Assembly: GCA_019914945.1 (NCBI GenBank)
Contig: CM034100.1
Coordinates: 12,907,096-12,971,095 of the forward strand
Source of the DNA: Typha latifolia
Taxonomy: Eukaryota > Streptophyta > Magnoliopsida > Poales > Typhaceae
DNA: 64,000 bases
Reading direction: 5' to 3'
A program made the translations under genes and the position numbers. Each line of letters begins with the position of its first letter. The stretch's first letter is position 1. Below are positions 36,060-48,135 of the stretch, one piece after another. The notes below the pieces were generated by a model. The model made no database searches and had not been told where the DNA came from. It worked only from the letters and a program-made list of their open reading frames with translations.

Positions 36060-39000
36060 TTGTCATAGTTCAATTTGAGGGTTGGTTGTTATAATGGTTG
36101 TCATTATAAAATTATTGATGTTTGTACCTGTGAGATGAGAAAGTCAAAATTAGGACTAAGGAGTTAGGAGAGTCCTAAATTTTCTTTTTCTCTAGAGAAA
36201 GTCGAGCACACTCCGACGTACTATACAAGAGAAAAATTTATATTTTTATAAATAATACAGATAAAAGAAGCTCATAAAACCAAAGGTCATAATAAGCCCC
36301 AAAATACATATTCATACACACAGATATTAATGTCTATACATAGGCCACAAGTCATCTAGCTTACTTTATAAGAATAAATAAATAAGAGAAATATAAGACA
36401 ATTCTTCGCCAACTATTTTACAAACTCTAACTGATCTACAAGCTGAAAATAATTTGACCAAATGGTGGTAAGCATAAAGTCTAGCAAGTTTTTACTTATA
36501 TAGTCTTAAAAGTAGCATAAATAAAAATACAATGACAAGATAAAATAAATATGCACACCGTAATCACTATGAATGCAATGGTACTACGTACTCATCATGT
36601 TCAGGTAATACGCGCATGTATTAGCAATGTGTTACATGTCATGCATCAATTCGGACTACCATGTCCTTAAACTCAAGCTCCAACCGAGCTCTCCCTATAG
36701 ACCATGTCAATATTACACCTCATGATATACATTATTCCAAACTATCAAGTCTTTCCCTTTCACTTAGGCTCATGAGAAGCCGCGCCCGTAGGCCACATCA
36801 ACACTCACACATGACTATACAAACACCCCCAAGGAAGAGTAGGCCCTAGTGGTAACTCGCCAGCTTATCATTCGAAGAACAACATGACCGATTATCTATT
36901 ACTATAAATTAAGGATCTTAGTTGTAAGCCCATCACATAAGTCAGTATCGCACATCGATACTACCATATAAGCTCTTGGAAATACATCATCGCACTACTG
37001 TGCGGAAACTTATGAGTCGTCGCTCGCGGATGCTCTCACCCTATATCATTAGATAACCTCTAAGTCTACATCATCCTACTTTCTCTCTCTAACTTAATTA
37101 CCCTAAAAAGTATGACTCTCGTCGATCAATAGTAAATCACTCACGCCCGACAAAACGGCTACCTAATTGTCTCTAATCAACAGACTGAAACCTTAAACAT
37201 GGGCCCTAATATATAAATATAATAAATATCCCCCGCCTATAACCCTAGCTGGGGAGGTGTCAAGTACTGTTGATACACATATGTCACTCCCTTTATGGTC
37301 GTGTACGTGTGCAAGTGGCATGATATCATATCGTATAAATAAGTATAATAGAATATGTATTATTATCATGTGTTACGTGCTATCATAAATAATCACGCCT
37401 AAGGATATGCATAGGAATCATGATACGTGCAACCATGCCAAATAGCAAGTAAAGTTAATATATACCACTTGCATTACTAACTGTAAATAAATATATGCAC
37501 ACATATATGATATGGATGCAATGATGTCATAAGATAAGACAATGTATTCTTTGCACTACTAGAAATAGAAGTTTTACTTGTCTGACATCACCTTCCAATA
37601 TAGTTGTACCGTGCTAGGGATCATCCTCACATAGTATAAAATCTACATCAATAATGAAGATAAATAAAACTATGAGCACAACATTCCTTACACTAATTAA
37701 TTAAATAATCCTACTAACGTTCGCTACCAACTTGGGTAAGTCCTAAGAAATTCTTGCATTTAATAAATAGGTCGAGCTAGTAAAGTTGTGCCATAGCTTG
37801 CAACTTCCTTAAAAGTAATTAAAAATAAAGGATAATTTATTTTCAGCCCCTGAACTATCATTTTTCATAATCTTTTTTTTGTACATAATGGCCCTCTAAA
37901 CTTTTATTTTTGATAATCACTGACTCATTTGCTAAAAGTTGATTTAATTAAAATTATAATCGATCATGCTAAACTCCAATTAAAGCTAAATCCCTATTAT
38001 AAGCGATTAACAATGGCATTCTTAGGCCACAACGTCTTTTAATAATCTTGACTTATAACAATTATTATAAATAACAAAGCTATCCTCTAAAGATGATTTA
38101 TATTTAGGTCGCAGCCTAACTCACAACAACATGAGCTAGATCACAGCCCAACCCACAACGACACCACAGGCTGGGCTGCACCCAGCCTAAACCCAACATG
38201 GGTTGGGCTGACAGCAGTCCAACCCAATACACCACCAACTTAGGTTGGGTATGGCTCAACCCACTACAAACTTGGACTAGGCTGCTACCACATCACAAAC
38301 TTAAGTTGAGTTGTATGCAGCCCAACCCACTGCCTAACCTAACACTTGAGTTGGGCTACACCCAACCCAAGCCCGAGATGGGCTAGGTCACACCCAACCC
38401 AACTCAACACTCCACCTCTCCCTTCTTCCTCACTTTAATCGAAAGGAGGAAGGAAGGATGGCTGTTGGCGATCATCGCCGCAAATAGTTGGGGCCAACAC
38501 GCCGACCAATGCCCTATTAGTGAAGGAAGGCACCTATGGTGCCAACTAGCTTGGCGGGGAAGCCAAAAACTACCTACAGATGGGCAAGAACCTAGTCAGT
38601 AGGGGGGAGGGAGAGGGGGAGGGGAGCTGCCAGTGGTCCCGACTGCTGACAATCTTGACGGACCCCACTGATAGCCCCATCCCTCGGTAAGCAAAAGCTA
38701 GCTAAGGGAGAGCACAACCACTAGAGGCAGTCAATGGTGAGAACCGCCCTCGCCAAGGCCAGTGGATATGGCGAGGGGCCGCTCGATGGCTTCATCAATG
38801 AGGGCCCAGAAACACAACACCGAAATCTTGCCTTATGAAGAGGAAAGCTTTCGATCAATCGAAAAGAAGAGATGACGACAATGATGGCCGAAAACCTCAT
38901 TGAAAGTCGATGGGAAAAGGATACATAGCGTGACCTCTCCTAGAGGCAAGGAGATGATGATAGCGTGGCCTCTCCTAGAGACAAGATGAAGCTCCCTAGA

Positions 39001-39730
39001 TGGGCACGTTGACGACACGAGGTCGCCGAACGGCCAACACCTCCGATGAAGGCCAAAGCTAAAAAAAAGGAGGGGAGATCCTACAAGCTATTAAAATGCA
39101 GTTAAATAAAAAGGGAAATAGAGGACTCACCCCAACACGGTTCATGGGGCCATCAAACTTTGGTGGCACTCCGATGCAGCGAGAAGAGAAAAGGGGCAAA
39201 TGGTGGTTGTTGGAGAGAAAGGAAAGAAGAGAGAGAGAGAGAGAAAGAGAGAAGATGATAAAAAGAGAGGGAGGCCGAGAAAGCATAAAGGGGTGCACGT
39301 GCCCCAGACGTGCGCACCTTTGAGTTTAATGCACGTGTCGATCATGTGTGCGCTCAATTTGCTTGATTTTAAGGGATTTGGTTATATCTAGATTTAATAA
39401 CATGTATAAACCTAGACTATTTTGACGAATCAAAAGAGTTTGACTGTACAGGCTCGCCCACCCTAGCAGCTGAGATGGCCATTGTATTCTTCAAAATGTA
39501 CTTCATAGACAATCTGTAAAGTTGGATCCAGAACTTGGAATGAGCAAAACTCCGTGCTTCCACTGATTGGTTAGGGATAAAGTGAACGATATTGAATAGA
39601 TCTTTATTAAAAGACTATGTTGAGCTGGCCCAAACCAAATTAGAAGGAAGGGATGTGTTTAGATGCAGAACCCTTAGTTTGACGTCGAGATTAAGACCAG
39701 TGGCAACCACAGTCACAAGTACCTTACAAT
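36060..39730. other. Transposon-like intergenic DNA, no gene
   Basis: No supported gene. The sequence texture (AT-rich 36100-37900, GC-rich 38100-39350 with a GA tract at 39225-39253 and CACGTG near 39297) mirrors the 3.1-kb solo LTR in reverse, so a related long LTR on the minus strand is likely, but I could not place its ends. 37830-37940 has words like CCCCTGAACTATCATTTTT typical of miniature elements. Confidence 0.4.
38110..38410. repeat. Degenerate repeat of CAGCCCAACCCA-like words
   Basis: GGGTTGGGCTG and its complement CAGCCCAACCCA recur many times in both orientations, giving spurious Pro/Trp-rich frames. Confidence 0.65.
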
Positions 39731-40710
39731 TAGGGGTGTAAACAAAATGAGCATGAGTAAGTTGGCTCTAGCTCAGGCTCAGCTCGAAAGTAATTTCGAG
39801 TCTAGTTTGATATTTAGGCTCGACTCAGCTCAGATTAAGCTAGCTTAAGCTCAAATCTAAGACTGATTGTAGATGACCGTAGTGGCGGCTTGTCAAAGGA
39901 GGAGTAGGAGGAAGAGGCGGTGGATTGCCGAAGGAGGAAGAGGCAACGAGTGCGGTGGCTTATCGAAGAAGGAAGAGGCGGCGAGTGCGGCGGCTTACCA
40001 AAGGAGGAGGAAGTAGCAGCTTGCCGAAGGAGGCGGAGGAGGAGGAGGCCAAAGGAGGAGAAGGACGAGGAGACAAGGGGAGTAGGAGGAGGCCAGAGGA
40101 GATTTTGTTTGGCAAAAGTAGTTGTATTTAATATATACTCCTTCAATTGGTCAAGTGTGCAATAAAAAAAGACAACATAGAGGGATCCAAGCATTAAAAA
40201 CAAGCGTGATTTTTCATAGATGCACACATCTCCTTGAGGCTTGGACTGATGAGCTCATGGATATCGTCACAAACGGGTCATTTTTGCGATCCACCAGAGT
40301 AGAAGAGATCGAGAGTAAGGGAGATGGGTAGAGAGAGGCCTCTTTGGAAGAAGAGCTCACTAGAGAATAATAATCCATAGGCTATAGCTAGTCTACTTCT
40401 ACCACTCCCTTACCCTGAGTCCCTGGCACCTTTTTTTTAATTTAAAAGACACTGCTTGAAGTGATTGTTACGATCACAAAGAAATAACAAATCCCAACTA
40501 TGAATTTGTCAAATCCTAAATTAAACCACGCGGCTAGCCAGCTACCAATAAACAAAAGTGCGAACAAGCATATCGAGCTGAGGCTCAGACTCAGCTAAAA
40601 AATCGAGCCTTTAAAATAAGCTTAGGCTCGGATCAAGTTGAACTAAGCCAAATCGAGTCCGGGCTTTAGTTGAGTCGAGCTCGAGCCACTCGTTTATTTT
40701 GACACCCCTA
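39731..40710. mobile_element. Non-autonomous hAT-like element (980 bp)
   Basis: Ends TAGGGGTGTAAACAAAATGA and, reading inward on the other strand, TAGGGGTGTCAAAATAAACG. Flanks CTTACAAT and CCTACAAC agree at six of eight positions, consistent with an old target duplication. Subterminal DNA is rich in GAGCTCGA/GGCTCAG words as in the element at 5610-8666. No transposase. Confidence 0.82.
39878..40075. repeat. Purine-rich degenerate minisatellite in the hAT-like element
   Basis: Imperfect units of about 35-45 bp built on GGCGGCTT-C-AAGGAGGA and GAAGAGGCGGCGAGTGCGG. It explains the Arg/Glu-rich frames seen here. Confidence 0.7.
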
Positions 40711-41213
40711 CCTACAACATCGTATTCGAGATGGGCTTGAAAACGATTCACTATCAGCCTTTTGCACCAAGCTAAGGAATGCACAAACCCTATATTTATC
40801 AAACTCGAGCTCAAGAGCCATAAGAAAGTGTTGTTCCTAGCTTCAACAAACTCAAGGTTACCTTCAAGGCTCCAAGCCTCGATGAGGGTTGACTTCAACC
40901 TGACAGTATTAATGGACTTATTAGTGACAATTTTGCTAGCTAAACAAATGTTTGGTTTCCTCATAGGGATGATGTTGTTCGTAGCAAGAGAGATAACTTC
41001 ATTCATTTTGTCCTCGGTAAGAAGTTTAATAAACTTCTTTAGAAGATTAGTGTCGGTAGCATCGACATGGGCTGAGGGTGAGGGGAGAGGTATTGAAGTA
41101 GAGTAGTGCAAATAGAAGGGAGAAGAAGTGCAAGAGATTAGATGAAGGGCACGAAGGAGGTAAGGGATAGGGGAAGGGGAAGGAAAATACCCTCTAGTTG
41201 AGAGGGAAAACAT
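40711..41213 (-). pseudogene. Retroelement DUF4283-like remnant
   Basis: Minus-strand frame 40611-41213 contains LLTEDKMNEVISLATNN, then CLASKIVTNKSINTVRLKST, LIEAWSLEGNLEFVEARNNT and FLWLLSS, which fits the pattern of the DUF4283 domain of plant LINE and gag-like proteins (a kept-short, Lys/Ile-rich fold with a KPIN-type loop and an AW turn). The frame runs into the hAT-like element at 40710, which probably truncated it. There is no downstream endonuclease or RT. Recognition is by pattern and moderately sure. Confidence 0.55.
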
Positions 41214-41344
41214 AGCAAGGCTAATATGAGTTTCTTTATTCTTCTCCTCATGTGAAGCCTCTTACTCTTGCAATCGGAGTAATTGGTAGTCATGATTGGC
41301 TGCCAAACTTTGTTTTCCACTTCCATTTCTTTTATTACTGGATA

Positions 41345-42766
41345 TATATATGGTTGAGATCAAAGGCTACAACTTTATAATAAAAATTTCTTCCAATATG
41401 GGTTACAAGTGAGTTCCTTGCTATTATATAGTATGTTTATAGAGAGAATGAATGATAAATAAAAATAATGAAACTTAAGAAAATAATCCTATTACCTTGC
41501 GTTACATGCACAAAAAATTAAAAAGAAAGAAATGAAAACCTAGATTATTTATTTATAATTAAGCTAGAAAATGGATATTTGAACCAATTCACCCAAGAAC
41601 TAAATTATGTGCGCATGGCACTCATATAAAATCCAATAAAAATCACTGCCTACACATACGGTAGGATTAGAATTGTTCAACATGTTTTTAGGCTCAAAGC
41701 TTGCTCAAACTTGGCTCAGATTTTTTAGGTAAAACCCATCTTGAACCCGACCCATAAACTATTCAGTCGAGATGGATCCAAAACCCATAGCCCAAACTTA
41801 ACTGTCGGTCAAACTAAAGGTTCGACCCGCAAAATCAGACCCAACACGAAAAAATTCATAATCTTCTTCTTCTATGTGCTCTCTTTCCCAGTAATCCTCT
41901 TCATCTTTTATTCTCCCCGTCTCCTCCTTCTCCCTCCAGTCCATTATCATTGGTCTCCTCTTCCTTTGTATCTACATAGCCTCCATCAATCTCTGTTCCT
42001 CCACTACTACTGCCTCCCATCATTTCTTTGATTTAGGCAACCATGAAGACCAGGCCCTAGTCAAGTTAGGAAACTGCCTAGGGCCCCGCAACGACTTGTA
42101 AGTCTTGTAGTCAAGCCCGTAAGGCTTTGGGAGAATAGGTCCAAGTCAAAGGGTTTAATGGTTATCTGTAGACTCAACTAAAGTTACAAAAAGGATTTGA
42201 AACTTTTATATAGTGCAACATTTCCCGCCATCATTTTCATCTTCACACGATTTCTCTCACTGTTCAAATATTGTGTGGCCCCACATCTAATGGAAAAAGA
42301 AGGAAACTCCCCCAATAGCAGAGGTCTTCATTTAATAACTTAATTCTAAATTAAACTCTTATATAATACAAGTATATATACAAGTATATAAGCAATCCAA
42401 AATTCTGTTAATACCATAATAGATGACCAATTGATCCTAAAGTTTTGACATCGCCATATATAATCAAATACTTAGAGCTTACATAACTTGGAAAAATATG
42501 AATATATTGCTATGTGTACAAATGCAATATAGCAAGGACAAAAACATATACTTCAGCACAAGTAATTGTATATATGTAAACACTTATCGATATGTAAATT
42601 GAGGCGCCTCAACTTAATGTGGAAACTAAGATCCAATTCGAACGCACATTAAACCGATTAATCTAAATAGTGGTGTTCATCCGGACAGCCCAACTAAAGC
42701 TTCTAGATTTTCTTGCATTGCCCAGCTCAGTCTAACCCAAGAATGATCATGGAAATAACTTGATTC
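41345..42766. other. 3' flank of the second clade-1 gene, no gene
   Basis: Homologous in patches to 19320-21140. Nothing coding. Confidence 0.45.
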
Positions 42767-45322
42767 TTATACTTCATTAAGAATCCTGGTACTATCATGA
42801 CCAATAGAGGACACGAAAGGTTTGGGGGGCATCTGCAAGCTTTGCAAGTCACCCATCAGCATCTGCATTACTCTTGTCATGGATGGTCTCTCTGTTGGAT
42901 TCCATTGTATGCACCACAATGCCACAATGGCAAGTTTCTTTGCAATCTCTGACTCACTTTCTGTCATCGCTATTTCCAAGCCCAGATCTTGCCCATTAAC
43001 TAACTGGTCATAGACCCACTCTGGAAAATAAATCTGATTCTGACTCTCGATTTCTAGATCAACATTCTTTTTCCCACCCACCATTTCTAGCACCAACATT
43101 CCAAAGCTATAAACATCAGACTTGTAAGACACTGTCCCGAAGTTTCTGGAGTACATCTCTGGTGCAATGTAGCCCATTGTTCCCCTAGCTGCAGTCATCG
43201 TAACAATGCTCTGATCCCTTGAGCATAGCTTTGCGAGACCGAAATCAGAAATCTTTGGATTCAAGTCGTAGTCCAACAAAATATTATGGGGCTTGATGTC
43301 GAAGTGCAAAATGCGTTGATTGCAACCTTGGTGGAGGTACTCGATTCCTCGAGCAATTCCAAATGCTATCTGCTGCAATTTTTGCATCCTTAATGCTCCA
43401 CGAAGGCCATTAGAATCTCTGGAGAAGATGTACTTCTCTAACGACTCGTTGGACATGAACTCGTATATTAGTGCATGAGTTGTTCCTTCTGAACAAAAAC
43501 CCAGGAGACGAACCACATTGACATGGTGAATTCTCCCAATGGTCGCCACCTCGTTGATGAATTCTTCGCCATCCCCTTTGGATCTCTCAAGCATCTTAAC
43601 TGCGACGGGCACTCCATTCAGTAATTCGCCTTTGTAAACACTCCCAAATCCACCTTGCCCCAACTTATTTTTGAATCTTTTGGTCATCTTCTTGACTTCT
43701 GAGAAGGTGTACCTGGTAGGCTTAGTGGTTGTGTATGTCGAGAGGAATTTTTCCACCTTCAGACGTGTTTCTCTCTCTTTGTCTGATTTTGTATAGAGAT
43801 AGAGAGGAATAATCACCAACAGCAAAAGTAGAACCAAGGCAGAAGCAGATGTTGCTATAGTGAAAGAAGGAAAAGTTAGAACATCTTTTTATACTGTCAT
43901 GTGAATTAAACCTCTCATACATGAGGAGAGAGAGAAAAAATTTATCATACTCTGCACTAAATTCTATTTCCAAAGGAGAAGTTGTAAGTGCGCAAAATTA
44001 TCCCTATAAACGTTCAATTATTTATTGCCCTTTTAATTCAAATTGTATGCTTTGAAGTGCAGAAGGACTTTACCTGCGATGAGCTTGACATGTGAACCTG
44101 CAAAATTCAAGCATGAGAAAGTCAGAGCTTCAGAGGGTTGCCTAGTTACAAATTTATTTTGTTCGCTCATATTGCAAATTGCCAACTCCAGATAAAAGAA
44201 ACTAAATATAAATACGACCATTTGGTTATACATGAGTCACATTGGAAAAAGAAAATAATTAATAATTACAAACTAATGTATGACGCGAAAGCAATTAGCA
44301 GAAGTTCTATAATCAAATTCACAAAGCAAATCGAAAGTTCAGTGGCATTTAGCAAAGAAGGAGAATTTCGTTGTATTGGAGAAGGATTAATCTGGGGAAA
44401 AAAGAGCCACTTTCTTTGGATTAAGCATCAAAGTAGCCCGTTATAGATACCTAACTGAATGCCATTTGCAGCTTTCTTTACTCTGAAACATTTGATATGC
44501 TTAACAAGGAGAAGGAAATATGATTAGATATGAGGGATTAACAAGCAGGAAATTGCAGGGGTTACCATGAATACGCAAGTCTGTCCTGCAGAATGATTGG
44601 TTACTTGCTGATCTAAAACCGCAATCCTTTCCTTCTGCTTCACAGGCTTGGCATTTATGTGTGATGGGAGGAACAGACCATGAGAGGATCGGATCGCGAT
44701 ATTTCATGAAATCATTCACTCTTTCTCGCAAAGTGTTTTCATAATAATTTGGAGATCCAAAGGGAATTATATGACCCTTTGAAACCACCATGCAATCCGA
44801 AGGGAGTACGCTCACGTCCGCCTCTGCGTCCACTGCATAAATGAACTGATTTGCAGTGCTCATGCATTCGATGGGCACAATAAGATCATCCCCACTATTT
44901 GTGTTGAGTTCTCTTGGACATCCCAACAAGCTGAATTCTTCATTCACCCTAGGTTGATATACCGTGGTTGTCAGGTTGATGGAGCTAAGGGTTTGAAGCG
45001 GGCAGCGTGGCCACGAGTCCCATAACTTGATAGTGATTCCGCCATTAACATAGTCAATCGCAGTCACGTTATAGGGGCCTAATTGAGGTAGGACTAGGAC
45101 GGTGTCGCTCCCCGAACACGAGAGCTCCATGCCTGGAGCACCACAGATTGGAGAACGCGATTTAAGTCGGAAGGGGTACCTGATCTTGAGGCCGCCTCTT
45201 CCTCCGCATCTTGAAGGCGGGCAATTCTTGAAGAAGTCTTCGTCGTCATTTCCAAATGCAGTACTCTTGCTTCCGGCACAGAAGAATAGAAACAACAGTA
45301 TACTGGCAAGTACTTTGAACAT
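42767..45322 (-). CDS. LRK10L-type receptor kinase, clade 1, second copy (622 aa)
   Basis: Exons 44566-45322, micro-exon 44074-44097 (24 nt) and 42767-43854; GT-AG introns, phase 1 at both junctions, 622 residues. Start MFKVLASILLFLFFCAGSKS as in the first copy. Ectodomain: CPPSRCGGRGGLKIRYPFRL, C-terminal CQACEAEGKDCGF. The micro-exon adds SHVKLIA before the transmembrane helix. The kinase matches the first copy except for six residues by my count over the 356-residue exon-3 frame, including GQGGFG, VAVK, HFD (non-RD), DFG and APE, while the ectodomains differ widely. Reading past the exon-1 donor adds only about 22 residues before a stop at 44501, so intron retention would give a secreted ectodomain. 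Same defence-receptor role inferred. Confidence 0.92.
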
Positions 45323-45486
45323 TGTGATGGAAGTCTATGAAAGAGGAATGCGACGGAGTTGCAGGTTGAAGGAAAGTATTAAGTTTGGAGGGAGGGATGA
45401 CCACAACTCATCGTATCATCTGCTACTTTGATTGGTTGGTCAAGAATTAAAGAATTGTCTTCTCCCTTGACAAAACTCTTGGCATC

Positions 45487-45508
45487 AGTCATGTCTGGCT
45501 GCTTCACT
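45487..45508. promoter_or_regulatory. Decayed W-box block upstream of the second clade-1 gene
   Basis: The block equivalent to 23594-23615 reads AGTCATG and CTTCACT; both W-box cores are lost although the TCTGGCTG core remains. It lies 165 bp before the ATG. Confidence 0.5.
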
Positions 45509-45509
45509 T

Positions 45510-46127
45510 GGAGAAGACTAGTAAAAGTCTATCATGCTTAATCAGTTAGTCTGCTGTGATTAATGCGTCAGCTTCAAAAGAGATGTGGACTCTACATATG
45601 TAATTAAGAACTTATCTCATAGATAATTCAAAGAACGTCAATAGCAAGATGACTATCAATCCAGATGCTAATCTAGACGAACCAATTCAATAGCGCGGGG
45701 AATTAATGAAGCAGAATTGTTATCAAACTAGCCTATATATCTACCCTTTTTTTCATCACACAGAAAATTAAAAGGAAGAACTTTTTGCAGCTTATAGTAC
45801 GGAAATCCATGCTGAAAACAACAAAAACTAATCAAATCTGTTATTTAGTCTTCTATTTCTGCTTCTCCACGCTTCTGGCATGAAGTTAGTAAGTGTTAAT
45901 TTTACTTGCATAATTTCCCTGGTGTCCTAAACACTTGTTGATTTAAACATGACATTACTGACACACATTTAAACAAAGTATTCTTTATCAAAAAGTCTAT
46001 CTTTACATAAAGACAACCGATCACCACCAATAGACAATATCAATCGTATCAACCAGCAGGAAAATTACATCTCTTAAGGACCATCCATTCCTTCGGTCGT
46101 TACACTTTAATTAAGTCTTTTATAAAA
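45510..46127. other. 5' flank of the second clade-1 gene
   Basis: No gene; homologous to the DNA upstream of the first copy (23640-24860) and to 61060-61270. Confidence 0.5.
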
Positions 46128-47475
46128 GTATTTGATTACTTGTTAGAAAATATGTTCTCAATTAGAACGCTAAACAATAGCTAAAATTGGAAATTCAAAA
46201 GCACATGCAAACATAATATTTTTAACGTAAAAAAATCCTTTATAAAAAAAGGAAAAAAATCATGAATCTCTTCTCCAAGATCAAACCAAGTACTATAATA
46301 ATCAGCGATTACAGAACACTTACAGGCATAGTTCCTAGTTTCGGCCGATTTCAGCCCTGCTGCAGCTACTGCTAGTGGTTCTAGCAGGCTCCTGACAACA
46401 ACCGCCAGCAATTGCAGAGAGAGAGAGTGAGAAGGAAAGAGGAAGAGAGAGTCAAGGAGAGAGAAAGAGTGTGTGTGCAGGGAGAGAGAGGGAAAGATAA
46501 AACGAAAGAGAGAGTGCGGGAGAGAGTGGGATAGCTCAGACTAACAGTTAAAGGAATAGGAAAGAAGAGATGGAGGAAGAGAGATTTTTACTTTTTAGGC
46601 TTTATATGTGAGTAATTATTATTTTTTATTTTCTTATAATTTTTTCTAAATTTTTAGAAACTTCTTAACATTTTTAAATAATATTTAGAATTTTATTTAA
46701 TTAAAATAGTCTGATCCGATACAGGCGACCGATACGGTCAATACTTATCTTTTTTCTGAACGGTTGATCTCAATCCCGATATCGATTTTTGAAACCTTGC
46801 TTACAAGTCGTCCATTACTATCCACAACAATATCTAAAATGATTTGCTTGACTTGACTTCTTAGTACATCATTTTTCATACTTGGTACCCAAATCTTAGT
46901 GACCTTCAAAATTGAAGACTTGCCTTTGTGACCCTCAGAGTAATAGCAAACGCAATCTTGAATTATATAGAGCTCCATCAAAATATGGTATAAAAATCTC
47001 ACCATTCAACTATTCCAACTTTGTTCTCTCCCAAAATATTTTCAATAACCTCTAAGAATGACTCTATTTTTTCTTAAAACTTCTTTTGTATAGTCCCAAA
47101 AGATAGGCTCCTCAAAAGCCCTAATTTAGTGCCAACTCAGACTAAAAAGAGGAATATTTTGCTCTCCATTCGAACGGATTAAATCTCGTCAAACGTCTAA
47201 GTGTTTTCAGTGTATCTCATTCAAAAGCCCTTCCCATATTGAGAATATTTTACTCTATGAAAAATATTTTACTCTCTAAAAAATTCTTTTTGAACAAAAT
47301 CAAATCTCATTCGAACAGATTTCAAACTAAATTTTTGCAATACTGAAACAACTCCAATTTTGATTGCCAAATAAAAAAGATTGTACTATTGATCTTGATA
47401 ATAAATCTAAAGAACTTACATCATGAAAGACATTGCTTTCTCACACATTTGTCAATCACAAAAAACTAACACTGT
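46128..47475. other. Copy-2-specific insertion, unidentified
   Basis: Homology to copy 1 stops near 46127 and resumes near 47475, leaving about 1.35 kb that is absent between 33366 and 33570. It contains a GA/GT-rich tract (about 46415-46520) and a minus-strand frame at 46745-47005 without a recognisable domain. Probably an old transposon. Confidence 0.5.
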
Positions 47476-47577
47476 ATATATAATTTAGTGCATTATCAAA
47501 ATGTTAATCACCAGAAAATAGAGTCAAATATTCACTAAGTTTTGATCCACTACACTAACAAATTACACTTTGATATA

Positions 47578-48135
47578 TCATTATTCGTTGTCAGAAAGAT
47601 CCTCCTTCTCAGAAATGATTGATAACCGATCAAAAATAGACTTCATGGACGATAGCCTCATAGAGTTTGGCTGTGAGGAGGAAAAGAAGGGCCTAATGGC
47701 ATTTTCAAGCTATTAGTGTCACCTTCCAACATCTCAACAACTTTGCTCATGGAAGGGTGATTTGCGAACGTCATCTGAATGCACCATAATCCTACCAAGC
47801 ATAGCTTTCTTTCTACTTCATGTATCCCAATAGAGTTATCTATCATGAGCTCTTCTCCTTGATTAAGCCGATCATAGATCCAAGAAGGGTAGTAAACTTG
47901 GCTTGAATTTTCCATTTTTGGATTCACATTCTTTCTCCCTCCAGCCATTTCTAGTAACAGCATTCCAAAACTATAAACATTAGAATTGTAGGATATTACA
48001 CCAAAACTTTTAGACACCAATTCATGAGAAATATATCCAATGGTTCCTCTCGCTGCACTAAGGGAAACTACACTGTAATCCTTTGGATATAACTTTGCAA
48101 GTCCAAAGTCAAAAACCTTTGGATTGAAATTATGA
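47578..48135 (-). pseudogene. Truncated clade-2 receptor kinase (C-lobe only)
   Basis: Equivalent to the last half of the clade-2 kinase exon, from the DFG region to the stop. A 1-nt deletion near 47697 shifts the frame close to the C-terminus. In the activation segment the conserved IAPEL reads ISHEL and YKSDVYSFG reads YNSNVYSFG. The sequence ends at 48135 inside the segment before DFG, where an LTR element begins; the N-lobe, transmembrane part and ectodomain are not found on the far side of the element at 50376. Confidence 0.9.

Larger units (their letters stand above)
41345..48135. repeat. Segmental duplication, copy 2
   Basis: Parallels copy 1: shared 5' stretch, clade-1 gene (42767-45322), spacer, clade-2 gene (47578-48135, broken). 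It lacks the hAT-like and copia insertions of copy 1 and is cut at 48135 by an LTR element. Confidence 0.8.

Noticed and set aside
39059..39391. Frames in a GA-rich stretch
   Set aside because: Simple-sequence translations (Arg-Glu or Leu-Ser runs).
40762..41106. Plus-strand 114-codon frame
   Set aside because: Opposite the better supported minus-strand retroelement remnant; no domain.
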